Source: Candidatus Eisenbergiella intestinipullorum | GTDB lineage: Bacteria; Bacillota; Clostridia; Lachnospirales; Lachnospiraceae | NCBI GenBank assembly: GCA_019119815.1 | Contig: DWWH01000004.1 | Coordinates: forward strand, 1 to 64,000 | Direction: 5' to 3' | DNA: 64,000 nt | Part shown: positions 25,142-35,271 of the stretch, piece after piece | Layout: each line of letters begins with the position of its first letter | Numbering within the stretch: the stretch's first letter is position 1 | Notes under the pieces: model-generated | Told to the model about the DNA's origin: nothing | What the model saw: the letters and a program-made list of their open reading frames with translations, nothing else | Database searches by the model: none | Position numbers and translations under genes: made by a program

Positions 25142-27763
25142 ATGGCAAAATGGGTTTATTCTTTCAAGGAGGGCAACGCGGACATGCGGGCTCTTCTGGG
25201 CGGGAAAGGCGCCAATCTGGCAGAGATGACCAACCTGGGCCTTCCCATTCCGCAGGGCTTTACCGTGACCACGGAGGCCTGCACGGATTACTACAACAAT
25301 GGGAGACAGATTTCCGAAGAAATTCAGGAGCAGATCTTCGATGCGCTTTCCGAGCTGGAAAAGCAGCAGGGAAAGATCTTCGGCGATACGCAGAATCCGC
25401 TCCTTGTTTCCGTCCGTTCCGGTGCGAGGGCATCCATGCCCGGCATGATGGATACCATCCTGAATCTGGGACTTACCGATGTCTCCGTGGAGGGCTTTGC
25501 AAAGAAGACGGGAAATCCCCGATTTGCCTATGATTCCTACCGCAGATTCATTCAGATGTTTTCCGATGTGGTAATGGAGGTTCCCAAGTCCCTTTTTGAA
25601 AGGGTGCTGGATGAGATCAAGGAAGCCAAGGGAGCGCGCTTTGACACAGACCTGACGGCAGATGATCTGAAGGAGGTCATTGAACGCTTCAAGGCGATTT
25701 ATAAAGAGAAGATGGGCACGGATTTCCCGCAGGATCCCAGAGTGCAGCTCATGGAAGCTGTCAAGGCCGTGTTTCGCTCCTGGGACAATGAACGCGCCAT
25801 CGTTTACCGCAGGATGAACGATATTCCCAGCGACTGGGGAACGGCGGTCAATGTACAGTCCATGGTATTCGGAAATATGGGAAATACTTCCGGAACGGGC
25901 GTTGCCTTCACCAGAAATCCTTCCACGGGGGCAAAGGGCATCTACGGCGAATATCTGATCAACGCTCAGGGGGAAGACGTTGTGGCAGGCATCCGCACAC
26001 CGCAGCCGATCTCCCGGCTGGAGCAGGATCTGCCCGAATGCTACAGGCAGTTTGTGGAAATCGCCACCATGCTGGAAAACCATTACCGTGACATGCAGGA
26101 TATGGAATTTACCATTGAGGACGGAAAGCTTTATTTCCTGCAGACCAGAAACGGAAAGAGGACCGCGCCTGCCGCTCTGCAGGTGGCCTGCGATCTGGTA
26201 GACGAAGGCATGATCACGCCTGAGGAAGCGGTAAGCCGTATCGAGGCGAAGTCTCTGGATCAGCTTCTGCATCCCACCTTTGATCCTGAAGCGCTGAAAA
26301 ACGGCGTTGTGGTAGGACAGGCCCTTCCCGCATCCCCCGGCGCGGCGGCAGGCAAGATCTACTTCACCGCAGAAGAGGCCAAGGAAGCGCATGAAAAGGG
26401 AGAGAGAGTCATCCTGGTCAGACTGGAGACCTCTCCGGAGGACATCGAAGGCATGCATGCGGCGGAAGGCGTCCTCACCGTACGCGGCGGCATGACCTCC
26501 CACGCGGCCGTTGTCGCCAGAGGCATGGGCACCGCCTGCATTTCCGGCTGCGGCGACATTGTGATCGATGAAGAGGCAAAATATTTTACTCTGGGCGGAA
26601 AAACCTATCACGAGGGGGACTACATCTCTCTGGACGGTTCCACCGGTAAGATCTATGACGGCGACATCGCCACCCAGGACGCTACCATCAGCGGCAATTT
26701 CAAGCGCATCATGGAATGGGCGGACTCCTTCCGCAGGCTCCAGGTACGCACCAATGCAGATACTCCCGAAGACGCGGCCAACGCTCTGAGGCTGGGTGCG
26801 GAAGGCATCGGCCTGTGCCGTACCGAGCACATGTTCTTCGCTCCCGAGAGAATCCCGAAGATCCGCAAGATGATCCTTTCTACCACCACCGAGGCGAGAG
26901 AAGCGGCTCTGAACGAGCTGATCCCGTTCCAGAAGGGCGACTTCAAGGCCATCTACGAGGTGATGGGAGATCATCCGGTCACCATCCGTTTCCTGGATCC
27001 TCCGCTGCATGAATTCGTTCCCACTGAGGAAAAGGAGATCGAGGATCTTGCAGTGGAAATGAACCTGACGGTTGCCGAGGTCAAGGCCGCCTGCGACAGC
27101 CTGCATGAATTCAACCCGATGATGGGTCACAGAGGCTGCCGCCTGTCCGTCACCTATCCGGAGATCGCAAGAATGCAGACCCGTGCGGTGATCGAAGCTG
27201 CCATCGAAGTGAAGATGGAAAAGGGATTCAACATCGTTCCTGAGATCATGATCCCTCTGGTGGGCGACAAGAAGGAACTGAAGTTCGTCAAGGACGTGGT
27301 CGTGGAGACTGCGGAAAAGGTAAAGGCGGAAAAGGGTTCTGATATTTCCTATCACATCGGGACCATGATCGAGATTCCCCGCGCGGCGCTCCTTGCCAAT
27401 GAAATCGCGGAAGAGGCCGAATTCTTCTCCTTCGGCACAAACGATCTGACCCAGATGACCTATGGCTTCTCCCGTGACGATGCGGGCAAATTCCTGGTCG
27501 ATTACTATAAGAGCAAGATCTACGAGTCCGATCCCTTTGCCAAGCTGGATCAGAATGGCGTGGGGCAGCTCATCCGCATGGCGGCGGAAAAGGGTCGCAG
27601 CACCCGTCCGGACATCAAGCTGGGCATCTGCGGCGAGCACGGCGGAGATCCTTCCTCCATTGAATTCTGCCACCGCATCGGACTGAATTATGTATCCTGT
27701 TCCCCGTTCCGCGTTCCCATCGCGAGACTTGCCGCAGCGCAGGCGGCGATCGCGGACAAATAA
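25142..27763 (+). CDS. ppdK: Pyruvate, phosphate dikinase
   Basis: An 873-residue enzyme interconverting pyruvate, ATP and phosphate with PEP, AMP and diphosphate, a central glycolytic or gluconeogenic step in many anaerobes. The nucleotide-binding domain begins LLGGKGANLAEMTNLGLPIP. The swivelling phosphohistidine domain has GGMTSHAAVVARGMG at about 450, with the catalytic histidine. The PEP/pyruvate barrel shows NDLTQMTYGFSRDDAG and GICGEHGGDP. The start at 25142 follows AAAGGGGG. It is monocistronic, flanked by a promoter and a terminator. Confidence 0.97.
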   Translation: MAKWVYSFKEGNADMRALLGGKGANLAEMTNLGLPIPQGFTVTTEACTDYYNNGRQISEEIQEQIFDALSELEKQQGKIFGDTQNPLLVSVRSGARASMPGMMDTILNLGLTDVSVEGFAKKTGNPRFAYDSYRRFIQMFSDVVMEVPKSLFERVLDEIKEAKGARFDTDLTADDLKEVIERFKAIYKEKMGTDFPQDPRVQLMEAVKAVFRSWDNERAIVYRRMNDIPSDWGTAVNVQSMVFGNMGNTSGTGVAFTRNPSTGAKGIYGEYLINAQGEDVVAGIRTPQPISRLEQDLPECYRQFVEIATMLENHYRDMQDMEFTIEDGKLYFLQTRNGKRTAPAALQVACDLVDEGMITPEEAVSRIEAKSLDQLLHPTFDPEALKNGVVVGQALPASPGAAAGKIYFTAEEAKEAHEKGERVILVRLETSPEDIEGMHAAEGVLTVRGGMTSHAAVVARGMGTACISGCGDIVIDEEAKYFTLGGKTYHEGDYISLDGSTGKIYDGDIATQDATISGNFKRIMEWADSFRRLQVRTNADTPEDAANALRLGAEGIGLCRTEHMFFAPERIPKIRKMILSTTTEAREAALNELIPFQKGDFKAIYEVMGDHPVTIRFLDPPLHEFVPTEEKEIEDLAVEMNLTVAEVKAACDSLHEFNPMMGHRGCRLSVTYPEIARMQTRAVIEAAIEVKMEKGFNIVPEIMIPLVGDKKELKFVKDVVVETAEKVKAEKGSDISYHIGTMIEIPRAALLANEIAEEAEFFSFGTNDLTQMTYGFSRDDAGKFLVDYYKSKIYESDPFAKLDQNGVGQLIRMAAEKGRSTRPDIKLGICGEHGGDPSSIEFCHRIGLNYVSCSPFRVPIARLAAAQAAIADK

Positions 27764-27791
27764 GCGTTGAAAGGGTATTTCCCTGACACAT

Positions 27792-27850
27792 AAAAAGGCT
27801 TCCGTTCCGGCTGGTGCTTGAAAAGCGCTTTGCCGGACGGAGGCCTTTTT
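27792..27850. terminator. Terminator of ppdK
   Basis: Long imperfect hairpin AAAAAGGC-TCCGT-CCGGC pairing with GCCGG-CGGAGGCCTTTTT; A-rich and T-rich flanks make it bidirectional. Confidence 0.85.
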
Positions 27851-28004
27851 CGGGCAGAGAGGCAAGTACGATGTCTTCCCTTTTAAGGAAAATCATGATA
27901 GAATATTTCATATTTGCAAAATCAGGTGTCCCGGGATGCGGCTTCAAAAGCGAATTTTTCCGAAAGCGGCACGTCGGAAACGGGACCGGAAAGGCAGAGT
28001 GGAA

Positions 28005-30524
28005 ATGACCAAACAGGAATTCAGAGATTTTTGCATAAAAAAAGGGATCGTTCTTCTGGACGGAGCGACAGGCTCCAACCTGATGGCAAGAGGCATGCCG
28101 GGCGGCGTCTGCCCTGAAGAATGGATCACGGAGCATGCGGACGTCCTGACCGGACTGCAGCGGGAATACGTCAGTGCCGGTACCGACATCCTGTATGCTC
28201 CTACCTTTACCGCCAACAGGATCAAGCTGGCCGAGTATGGTCTGGAAGAAAAGATCCGGGAGCTGAACCTGGCGCTGGTGGAGGCCTCCCGGAGGGCGGC
28301 GGGGCCGGAAACGCTGATCGCCGGAGATCTGACCATGACAGGAGAACAGCTTTCCCCTATCGGCCGCATGGATTTTGAAGAACTGGTAGATGTCTACCGG
28401 GAGCAGATCGGATACCTGGCGGAAGCGGGTGTGGACCTGCTGGTGGTGGAAACCATGATGAGCCTGCAGGAATGCCGCGCCGCCCTCATCGCAGCAAAGG
28501 AAACCTGCCCGGACCTTCCGGTGATGGTAACCATGACCTTTGAAAAGGATGGAAGAAGCCTGTACGGAACGGACGCGGTGACGGCGGCGGTCGTCCTGGA
28601 GAGCCTGGGCGCGGATGCCGTGGGGGCCAACTGTTCCACCGGACCGGAGGCAATGGCCCGCGTGATTCGGCAGATGGCGGAGGCGACCCGGATCCCGGTC
28701 ATCGCAAAACCGAATGCCGGCCTTCCCGTCCTGGACGAAAGCGGGAAGACGGTCTACGATATGGATGCTCCCGGTTTTGCCCGGGAAATGGAAGCCGTTT
28801 ATGCGGCGGGAGCCGGGATCCTGGGCGGCTGCTGCGGGACCACACCGGAGCATATCCGTTTTCTGGCCGGAGCGGTGAAGGGAAGGACTCCGGCCTCCGT
28901 TCCCAGGCGTCCGGAAGGAAGACGCTGTCTGACCTCAGAACGAAAGACCGTTTCCTTCGGTCTCTCCGATCCCTTCCTGATCATTGGCGAGCGGATCAAT
29001 CCCACCGGAAAGAAGAAACTCCAGGAAGAGCTGCGGAAGGGCTGTTTTGAGCGGACGGTACAGTTTGCCGAAGAGCAGGAGGCTGCGGGAGCGGCCGTCC
29101 TGGATGTTAATATGGGAATGAGCGGCGTAGATGAAAAGGCGCTGATGCTCAAGGCGGTGGAAGAGGTGACGCAGGCGGTCCAGCTCCCTCTTTCGCTGGA
29201 TTCCAGTCATATCGACGTTCTGGAAGCGGCGCTTCGCCGTTATCCGGGGCGCGCACTGATCAATTCCATCTCTCTGGAAACGGAAAAATTTGAAAAGCTG
29301 ATCCCTCTTGCCAAAAAATACGGAGCCATGTTCATCCTTCTTCCCCTCTCAGATGCGGGCCTTCCGCAGAGCCTGGAGGAAAAAAAGGAGATCATAGAGA
29401 CCATCTGGAAGCGTGCCGCCTCTTTTGGGCTGACGAAGGAGGACATTGTGGTGGACGGGCTGGTGACCACCGTCGGCGCCAATCCGAAAGCGGCGCTGGA
29501 AACACTGGAGACCATCCGCTACTGCCGGCAGAACGGTTTTGCCACCGTGGTGGGCCTGTCCAATATTTCCTTCGGACTGCCGGAGCGCATCCAGGTGAAC
29601 AGCGCCTTTCTCACCATGGCCATCCAGGCAGGGCTTACCATGGCTATCGCCAATCCTTCTCAGGAGCAGCTTCTGGCTGCCGCCTTTGCCTCTGACCTGC
29701 TTCTGCACAGAGAACAGGCAGCGGAACGTTATATTGCATTTACTGCCAGACAGGAGGAAAAGGCAAGGGAGGCCGAGGCGCAGGCCCGGCGTCCGGCTGT
29801 TCTGACTCCGCCCGGCGGGAGGACCGCAAAAGATCCGGCTGCTGCGGCTTCCGCAAAGCAGACGGCGGCCGGAAACGATCCGGAGATCCCGGCAGGAATG
29901 GGAGGACAGATCTATGAAGCGGTGCTGAAGGGAAATCGCAGCGGCATCGCAGCTCTCACCGAGCAGGCTCTGGAAAGCGGGATGGAGGCGGGTTTTATTC
30001 TGAATGACTGTCTGATGCCGGCCATCAACCGGGTGGGAGAGCTGTTTGACTGCGGAAAATATTTTCTGCCGCAGCTCATCTCCGGAGCAGAGGCCATGAA
30101 GCTCTCCATCGGCGTCCTGGAGCCTTGCCTCCTGAAAGAGGACAGTGTAGAAAAGCTCCCCGTTGCGGTGCTTGCCACGGTGAAGGGCGATATTCATGAC
30201 ATCGGAAAGAATCTGGTCGCCCTGATGATGAAGAACTACGGCTTTCAGGTGATCGATCTGGGAAAGGATGTTCCGGCGGAAGAGATCATCCGGACAGCAC
30301 AGGAAAACGGTGCGGCTCTGATCGGACTTTCCGCTCTGATGACCACTACCATGCAGGAGATGAGGCATGTGATCCGCCTGGCAAAAGAAGCCGGGCTTCC
30401 TGCGAAGATCATCATCGGCGGCGCCGTCATCACCCAGGATTATGCGGATGAGATCCATGCGGACGGATATGCAAAGGACGCCGCAGATGCCGTGCGTCTT
30501 GCCAGACGGCTGCTCGGACTGTAG
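28005..30524 (+). CDS. metH: Cobalamin-dependent methionine synthase, no reactivation domain
   Basis: An 839-residue enzyme transferring a methyl group from methyltetrahydrofolate to homocysteine through cobalamin. Domains in order: homocysteine-binding barrel (1-300; LLDGATGSNLMARGMPGGVC, GANCSTGPEA, GGCCGTTPEHI with zinc cysteines); pterin-binding barrel (320-590; IIGERINPTGKKKL, DVNMGMSGVDEK); a proline/alanine linker; B12 cap and B12 domain (630-839) with GDIHDIGKNLVALMMKNYGF carrying the cobalt-ligating histidine. The S-adenosylmethionine reactivation domain of E. coli MetH is missing, as in other clostridial forms that need a separate activase. No SAM riboswitch was found upstream. Confidence 0.93.
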   Translation: MTKQEFRDFCIKKGIVLLDGATGSNLMARGMPGGVCPEEWITEHADVLTGLQREYVSAGTDILYAPTFTANRIKLAEYGLEEKIRELNLALVEASRRAAGPETLIAGDLTMTGEQLSPIGRMDFEELVDVYREQIGYLAEAGVDLLVVETMMSLQECRAALIAAKETCPDLPVMVTMTFEKDGRSLYGTDAVTAAVVLESLGADAVGANCSTGPEAMARVIRQMAEATRIPVIAKPNAGLPVLDESGKTVYDMDAPGFAREMEAVYAAGAGILGGCCGTTPEHIRFLAGAVKGRTPASVPRRPEGRRCLTSERKTVSFGLSDPFLIIGERINPTGKKKLQEELRKGCFERTVQFAEEQEAAGAAVLDVNMGMSGVDEKALMLKAVEEVTQAVQLPLSLDSSHIDVLEAALRRYPGRALINSISLETEKFEKLIPLAKKYGAMFILLPLSDAGLPQSLEEKKEIIETIWKRAASFGLTKEDIVVDGLVTTVGANPKAALETLETIRYCRQNGFATVVGLSNISFGLPERIQVNSAFLTMAIQAGLTMAIANPSQEQLLAAAFASDLLLHREQAAERYIAFTARQEEKAREAEAQARRPAVLTPPGGRTAKDPAAAASAKQTAAGNDPEIPAGMGGQIYEAVLKGNRSGIAALTEQALESGMEAGFILNDCLMPAINRVGELFDCGKYFLPQLISGAEAMKLSIGVLEPCLLKEDSVEKLPVAVLATVKGDIHDIGKNLVALMMKNYGFQVIDLGKDVPAEEIIRTAQENGAALIGLSALMTTTMQEMRHVIRLAKEAGLPAKIIIGGAVITQDYADEIHADGYAKDAADAVRLARRLLGL

Positions 30525-30659
30525 CGCCGGGACAGGGGCCGATCTCCTGTGACGCCGGATCCGGACCAAAGAGGTGCCGGCAGGCACCTTCCCGGGAAAA
30601 CAGTCCGGAGGCGGGGCCTCAGCCGGAAGGTCAGAAACCAGAACAAGAAGGGGATTCGT
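30525..30659 (+). other. Spacer with hairpins
   Basis: The spacer after metH contains a perfect AGGTGCC/GGCACCT hairpin near 30570-30590 and a GC-rich stretch, then a GAAGGGG ribosome site. No promoter was identified; read-through from metH is likely. Confidence 0.35.
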
Positions 30660-31061
30660 ATGCAGATGGAACAGAAAGCCTCCTCCGGCGGAACGCCGGC
30701 GGGAGAAGATGACAGAGAAGAAATCAGGCTTTTAAGAAAACAGCTTTTTTACATGAGGATCCAGACAGCGGCAGGTCTGCTCCTGACATTTGTCCTTTTG
30801 GCTGCCGTTTTGCGCCTGCTGCCCGGCGCGGTCCGGGTCCTGGATCAGGCGAATGCGGTGCTTGCGGACGCCCGGACCGCCATTGCGGATCTGGATGAGG
30901 TCAGTGAAAACGTGAACGAACTGGTGAATTCAGGAAGCGAAGCTGTAGGGCAGACCATGGAAAAGATCGAACAGATGGATATTGAGCAGTTGAATGACGC
31001 GATCGCCGACCTGAACCGGGTGATCGAGCCTCTGGCCGAATTTTTCGGACGGTTTCAGTAA
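30660..31061 (+). CDS. Small single-span membrane protein with coiled coil
   Basis: A 133-residue protein: a charged N-terminus of about 35 residues, one membrane helix (IQTAAGLLLTFVLLAAVLRL), and an exported or cytoplasmic helical tail with heptads (ADLDEVSENVNELVNSGSEA). I do not recognise the family. It sits 105 bases before ilvB in the same direction. Confidence 0.6.
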   Translation: MQMEQKASSGGTPAGEDDREEIRLLRKQLFYMRIQTAAGLLLTFVLLAAVLRLLPGAVRVLDQANAVLADARTAIADLDEVSENVNELVNSGSEAVGQTMEKIEQMDIEQLNDAIADLNRVIEPLAEFFGRFQ

Positions 31062-31166
31062 GGTTCCATACGGTCTGCAAAACGTCAGGCTTCCTCTGCA
31101 GCCGGTTTGAGGCGGCAGAAAGGGCCTGTAACAATAAAAATAAGACAGGAAAGGCGGGAAATACAG

Positions 31167-32783
31167 ATGAATGGAGCAGATGCGATCATAAAGTGTCTGG
31201 AACTGGAAGGGGTGACGGAGGTTTTCGGTTACCCCGGCGTGGCAATCTGTCCTTTTTATGACAGCATTTTAAATTCGAATATCCGGACGATTCTGATCCG
31301 GACGGAGCAGAACGCGGCCCATGCGGCCAGCGGCATGGCGAGAGTAACGGGAAAGGTGGGCGTCTGTGCCGTCACCTCCGGCCCCGGAGCTACCAACCTG
31401 CTGACCGGGATCGCCACGGCCTTTGCGGACAGCATTCCTCTGGTATGCATTACCGGCCAGGTCAACAGTGAGCTTCTGGGAAGCGATGTGTTCCAGGAGG
31501 CGGATATTACGGGGGCCGCGGAATCCTTCGTAAAATACAGCTATCTGGTCCGCGATGTGAACGACATTCCCCGCATTTTTAAGGAGGCTTTTTATGTGGC
31601 GAGTACCGGCCGGAAGGGGCCCGTGCTCATCGACATCCCGGTAGACATTCAGAACGCTCAGCTTTCCCGGTTCCGCTATCCGGAGGAAGTCAATATGCGC
31701 ACCTACAAACCCACGGTCAAAGGGCATGCCGTCCAGATCAAAAAAGTCATTCATGAGCTGGAACAGGCGAAACGGCCGCTGATCTATGCAGGCGGCGGCG
31801 TGACCTTAAGCGGCGCCTGCGAGGAGCTGAGAAGTTTTTCGGAAAAATTCCGGATTCCCGTGGTTTCCACCATGATGGGAATCGGCGTCATGCCCACGGA
31901 GCATCCCATGTACTTCGGCATGGTGGGAAATAACGGAAAGCCCTATGCCAACCGGGCCATGAACGAATCCGATCTTCTGATCATGGTGGGAGCCCGTGTT
32001 GCTGACCGTTCCGTCAACCAGCCGGATCTCATCACCCACGACAAGGTTCTGGTACATATCGACGTGGATCCTGCGGAGATCGGAAAGAACGCAGGTCCCA
32101 CCATCCCGCTGGTGGGAGATGCGAGACATATCTTCGCGGATTTTGAAAAGCAGGAATTCACCTGCGAGCATGAGGAATGGATCGCAAAGCTGAATGAATA
32201 CCGGAACACCATGAAGCAGATCCGCCACCCCAATCCGGATTATGTGGATCCCGAGGCATTCATCCGCCGCCTGTCCGAACGCATGCAGCCGGACGGCGTT
32301 TATGTGGCCGATGTGGGACAGAACCAGATCTGGTCCTGCGCCTATCATATCGTGCGGGAGGGGCGTTTCCTCACCTCCGGAGGCATGGGCACCATGGGCT
32401 ACTCCATTCCTGCGGCGATGGGCGCAAAGCTGGGAGACATGTCCAAGCAGGTGATCGCGGTCTGCGGCGACGGCTCCTTCCAGATGTCCATGATGGAGCT
32501 TGCGACCATCCAGCAGCATCATATTCCTGTCAAGATCGTCGTATTCCGCAACAACTATCTCGGCATGGTGAGAGAATTCCAGCACTACAACTATAAGGAC
32601 CGGTACTCCGTCGTGGATATTTCCGGCATGCCGAAGCTGGAAAAAATTGCTGAGGCCTATGAGATTCCCTACCTGAAGCTGTCACGGAATGAAGAGATTG
32701 ACAGCGCTCTGGATGAATTCCTGAAGGAGGATTCCTCTTACCTCATGGAATGCATGATCGATCCGAAAGATCTGGTAAAGTAA
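31167..32783 (+). CDS. ilvB: Acetolactate synthase large subunit
   Basis: A 538-residue ThDP-dependent enzyme, the first common step of valine, leucine and isoleucine synthesis. It shows the catalytic glutamate motif RTEQNAAHAASGMAR (about 48-62), the FAD/central domain, and the ThDP-Mg motif CGDGSFQMSMMELATIQ with the asparagine in RNNYLGMVREF. The start at 31167 has GGAAAGGCGGGA upstream. It leads a run of branched-chain genes with ilvN 107 bases downstream. Confidence 0.93.
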   Translation: MNGADAIIKCLELEGVTEVFGYPGVAICPFYDSILNSNIRTILIRTEQNAAHAASGMARVTGKVGVCAVTSGPGATNLLTGIATAFADSIPLVCITGQVNSELLGSDVFQEADITGAAESFVKYSYLVRDVNDIPRIFKEAFYVASTGRKGPVLIDIPVDIQNAQLSRFRYPEEVNMRTYKPTVKGHAVQIKKVIHELEQAKRPLIYAGGGVTLSGACEELRSFSEKFRIPVVSTMMGIGVMPTEHPMYFGMVGNNGKPYANRAMNESDLLIMVGARVADRSVNQPDLITHDKVLVHIDVDPAEIGKNAGPTIPLVGDARHIFADFEKQEFTCEHEEWIAKLNEYRNTMKQIRHPNPDYVDPEAFIRRLSERMQPDGVYVADVGQNQIWSCAYHIVREGRFLTSGGMGTMGYSIPAAMGAKLGDMSKQVIAVCGDGSFQMSMMELATIQQHHIPVKIVVFRNNYLGMVREFQHYNYKDRYSVVDISGMPKLEKIAEAYEIPYLKLSRNEEIDSALDEFLKEDSSYLMECMIDPKDLVK

Positions 32784-32890
32784 CCTGGCGGCGCTGTGTC
32801 TGACAGTCCGCCGGAAGGACCGGCGGTGCAGAGAAAAAACGACAGGGCGGGAACGGGCCGTCCCTTTGGGCGGCAGAATGGAGAGGTACT
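32784..32890 (+). other. Hairpin-rich spacer before ilvN
   Basis: Contains a perfect CCGCCGG/CCGGCGG hairpin and a GCCGTCCC/GGGCGGC hairpin directly against the ribosome site CAGAATGGAGAGG. Similar hairpin-plus-AATGGAG junctions occur before glyS and other genes. Confidence 0.4.
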
Positions 32891-33379
32891 ATGAAAAAAA
32901 TATATTCGGTTCTTGTGGAAAACAGGTCCGGCGTCCTTTGCAAGGTGGCCGGCCTGTTCTCCAGAAGATGCTTTAACATCAATTCCCTGGCGGTGGGAGA
33001 AACGGACGATCCGGCCGTTTCCTGCATGACCATCGTCAGCAGCGGAGACCAGCGTACCATCGAGCAGATCGAAAAACAGCTCAACAAAAAGCTGGACGTC
33101 ATCAAGGTCCGCACCTTCGACGAGGAAATCAGCATCAGCCGGGAACTGATGCTGGTTAAAATCAAATACAACCGGAACAACCGCAGAGACATCATGGAAA
33201 ACTGCGCGATCATGCACGCCTCCATCGTGGACATGTCCAAGCACATGATGCTCATCCAGATCTGCGACACGCCGGAACGGGTGCAGATTTTCCTGAACAT
33301 GCTCCAGACCATCAGCATTGTGGAAGTGGCACGCACCGGGACCCTGGCCCTGACCAAATGTGCGGAAAACGATGGCTGA
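32891..33379 (+). CDS. ilvN: Acetolactate synthase small subunit, paralogue 1
   Basis: A 162-residue regulatory subunit with an N-terminal ACT domain (KKIYSVLVENRSGVLCKVAG, RRCFNINSLAVGETDDP) and the C-terminal small-subunit domain. The ACT domain mediates valine feedback and activates IlvB. It is more divergent than the second small subunit at 33554: the GVTxDPxITRxTIV-like stretch reads GETDDPAVSCMTIV. Two small-subunit genes follow one large-subunit gene here. Confidence 0.88.
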   Translation: MKKIYSVLVENRSGVLCKVAGLFSRRCFNINSLAVGETDDPAVSCMTIVSSGDQRTIEQIEKQLNKKLDVIKVRTFDEEISISRELMLVKIKYNRNNRRDIMENCAIMHASIVDMSKHMMLIQICDTPERVQIFLNMLQTISIVEVARTGTLALTKCAENDG

Positions 33380-33455
33380 GGCGGAAACGGGGAATAGGAG
33401 GAAGCACGCCGGCCACCGGTCCGATATAACGGATATTTTGTACAGAAGCTTCGTC

Positions 33456-33525
33456 CATAACCTGATGTTATGCGAAGTATGACTGACTATCATACGTTGA
33501 CAAGGGCCGGCAATGTTGCTAGAAT
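33456..33525 (+). promoter_or_regulatory. Strong promoter with two upstream palindromes
   Basis: TTGACA (33497-33502), 17 bases, TAGAAT (33520-33525), a near-consensus sigma-A promoter. Two inverted repeats lie upstream: CATAAC/GTTATG (33456-33472) and GTATGA/TCATAC (33477-33495), the second touching the -35. They look like regulator sites. This gives the second small subunit and ilvC a transcription start separate from ilvB. Confidence 0.8.
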
Positions 33526-33553
33526 AAATCAACAACAGAGGGAGAGATGCATC

Positions 33554-34066
33554 ATGCAGACAACGCAGAAAAAGGTGTTTCAGCTTCTTGTGGACAACAC
33601 CTCCGGCGTTCTCAGCCGGATTTCGGGGCTGTTTTCCAGAAGAGGCTACAATATTGAAAGCATCACGGCCGGCGTGACCGCGGATCCCAGAATCACGAGA
33701 ATCACCATCGTGGCGACGGGAGACGACGAGATTCTGGAACAGATCGAAAAGCAGGTCGGAAAGCTGGTGGATGTAAGGGATATTCGGGAACTGAAACCGG
33801 AGAAAAGCGTATACCGTGAACTCGCCCTGATCAAGGTGAAGGTGTCCTCGGCCCAGAGGCAGGAGGTAATCGCCATCTCCAATATTTTCCGGGCCAATAT
33901 CATCGACGTGGGGCCGGAAAATCTGATCGTGGAGCTTACGGGAAATCAGAGCAAGCTGGATGCCTGCATCAGTCTTCTGGGCAACTATGAGATTCTGGAA
34001 CTGGCGCGCACCGGCATCGCCGGGCTCTCCAGAGGTACGGAGGACGTGGTTTATATTGATCTGTAG
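33554..34066 (+). CDS. ilvN: Acetolactate synthase small subunit, paralogue 2
   Basis: A 170-residue protein closer to the canonical IlvH/IlvN pattern: VFQLLVDNTSGVLSRISGLF, RRGYNIESITAGVTADPR, ITRITIVATGDDEILEQI, and a second domain ending EILELARTGIAGLSRG. The ACT residues that bind valine in known enzymes appear retained. The start at 33554 follows GGGAGAG; the upstream in-frame codons are promoter DNA. It probably pairs with the same IlvB or with another large subunit elsewhere. Confidence 0.9.
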   Translation: MQTTQKKVFQLLVDNTSGVLSRISGLFSRRGYNIESITAGVTADPRITRITIVATGDDEILEQIEKQVGKLVDVRDIRELKPEKSVYRELALIKVKVSSAQRQEVIAISNIFRANIIDVGPENLIVELTGNQSKLDACISLLGNYEILELARTGIAGLSRGTEDVVYIDL

Positions 34067-34144
34067 ACGGAGCCTTCCAGGGAAATTTCCGTACAGATTG
34101 ATTCTTCTGGACTCTGAGGCGGTTCTGCCGCCTTTCAGTTATAA

Positions 34145-35176
<1,032 letters not shown>

Positions 35177-35222
35177 TTGGTTCCCCTGATCAGCATTCTG
35201 AGAAAATAAAATCAGAAAAGAC

Positions 35223-35260
35223 AGAAAACCGGCCCGTATTCTTCATACGGCCGGTTTTCT
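35223..35260. terminator. Bidirectional terminator between ilvC and lysR
   Basis: Stem AGAAAACCGGCCCGTAT/ATACGGCCGGTTTTCT with one bulged base; A and T flanks serve both converging genes. Confidence 0.92.
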
Positions 35261-35271
35261 GCGCTCCTTCT

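Noticed and set aside
25106..27865. 919-codon minus-strand frame opposite ppdK
   Set aside because: Shadow of the pyruvate phosphate dikinase gene.
27851..28004. SAM riboswitch or B12 riboswitch before metH
   Set aside because: None of the conserved core strings of either class could be seen.
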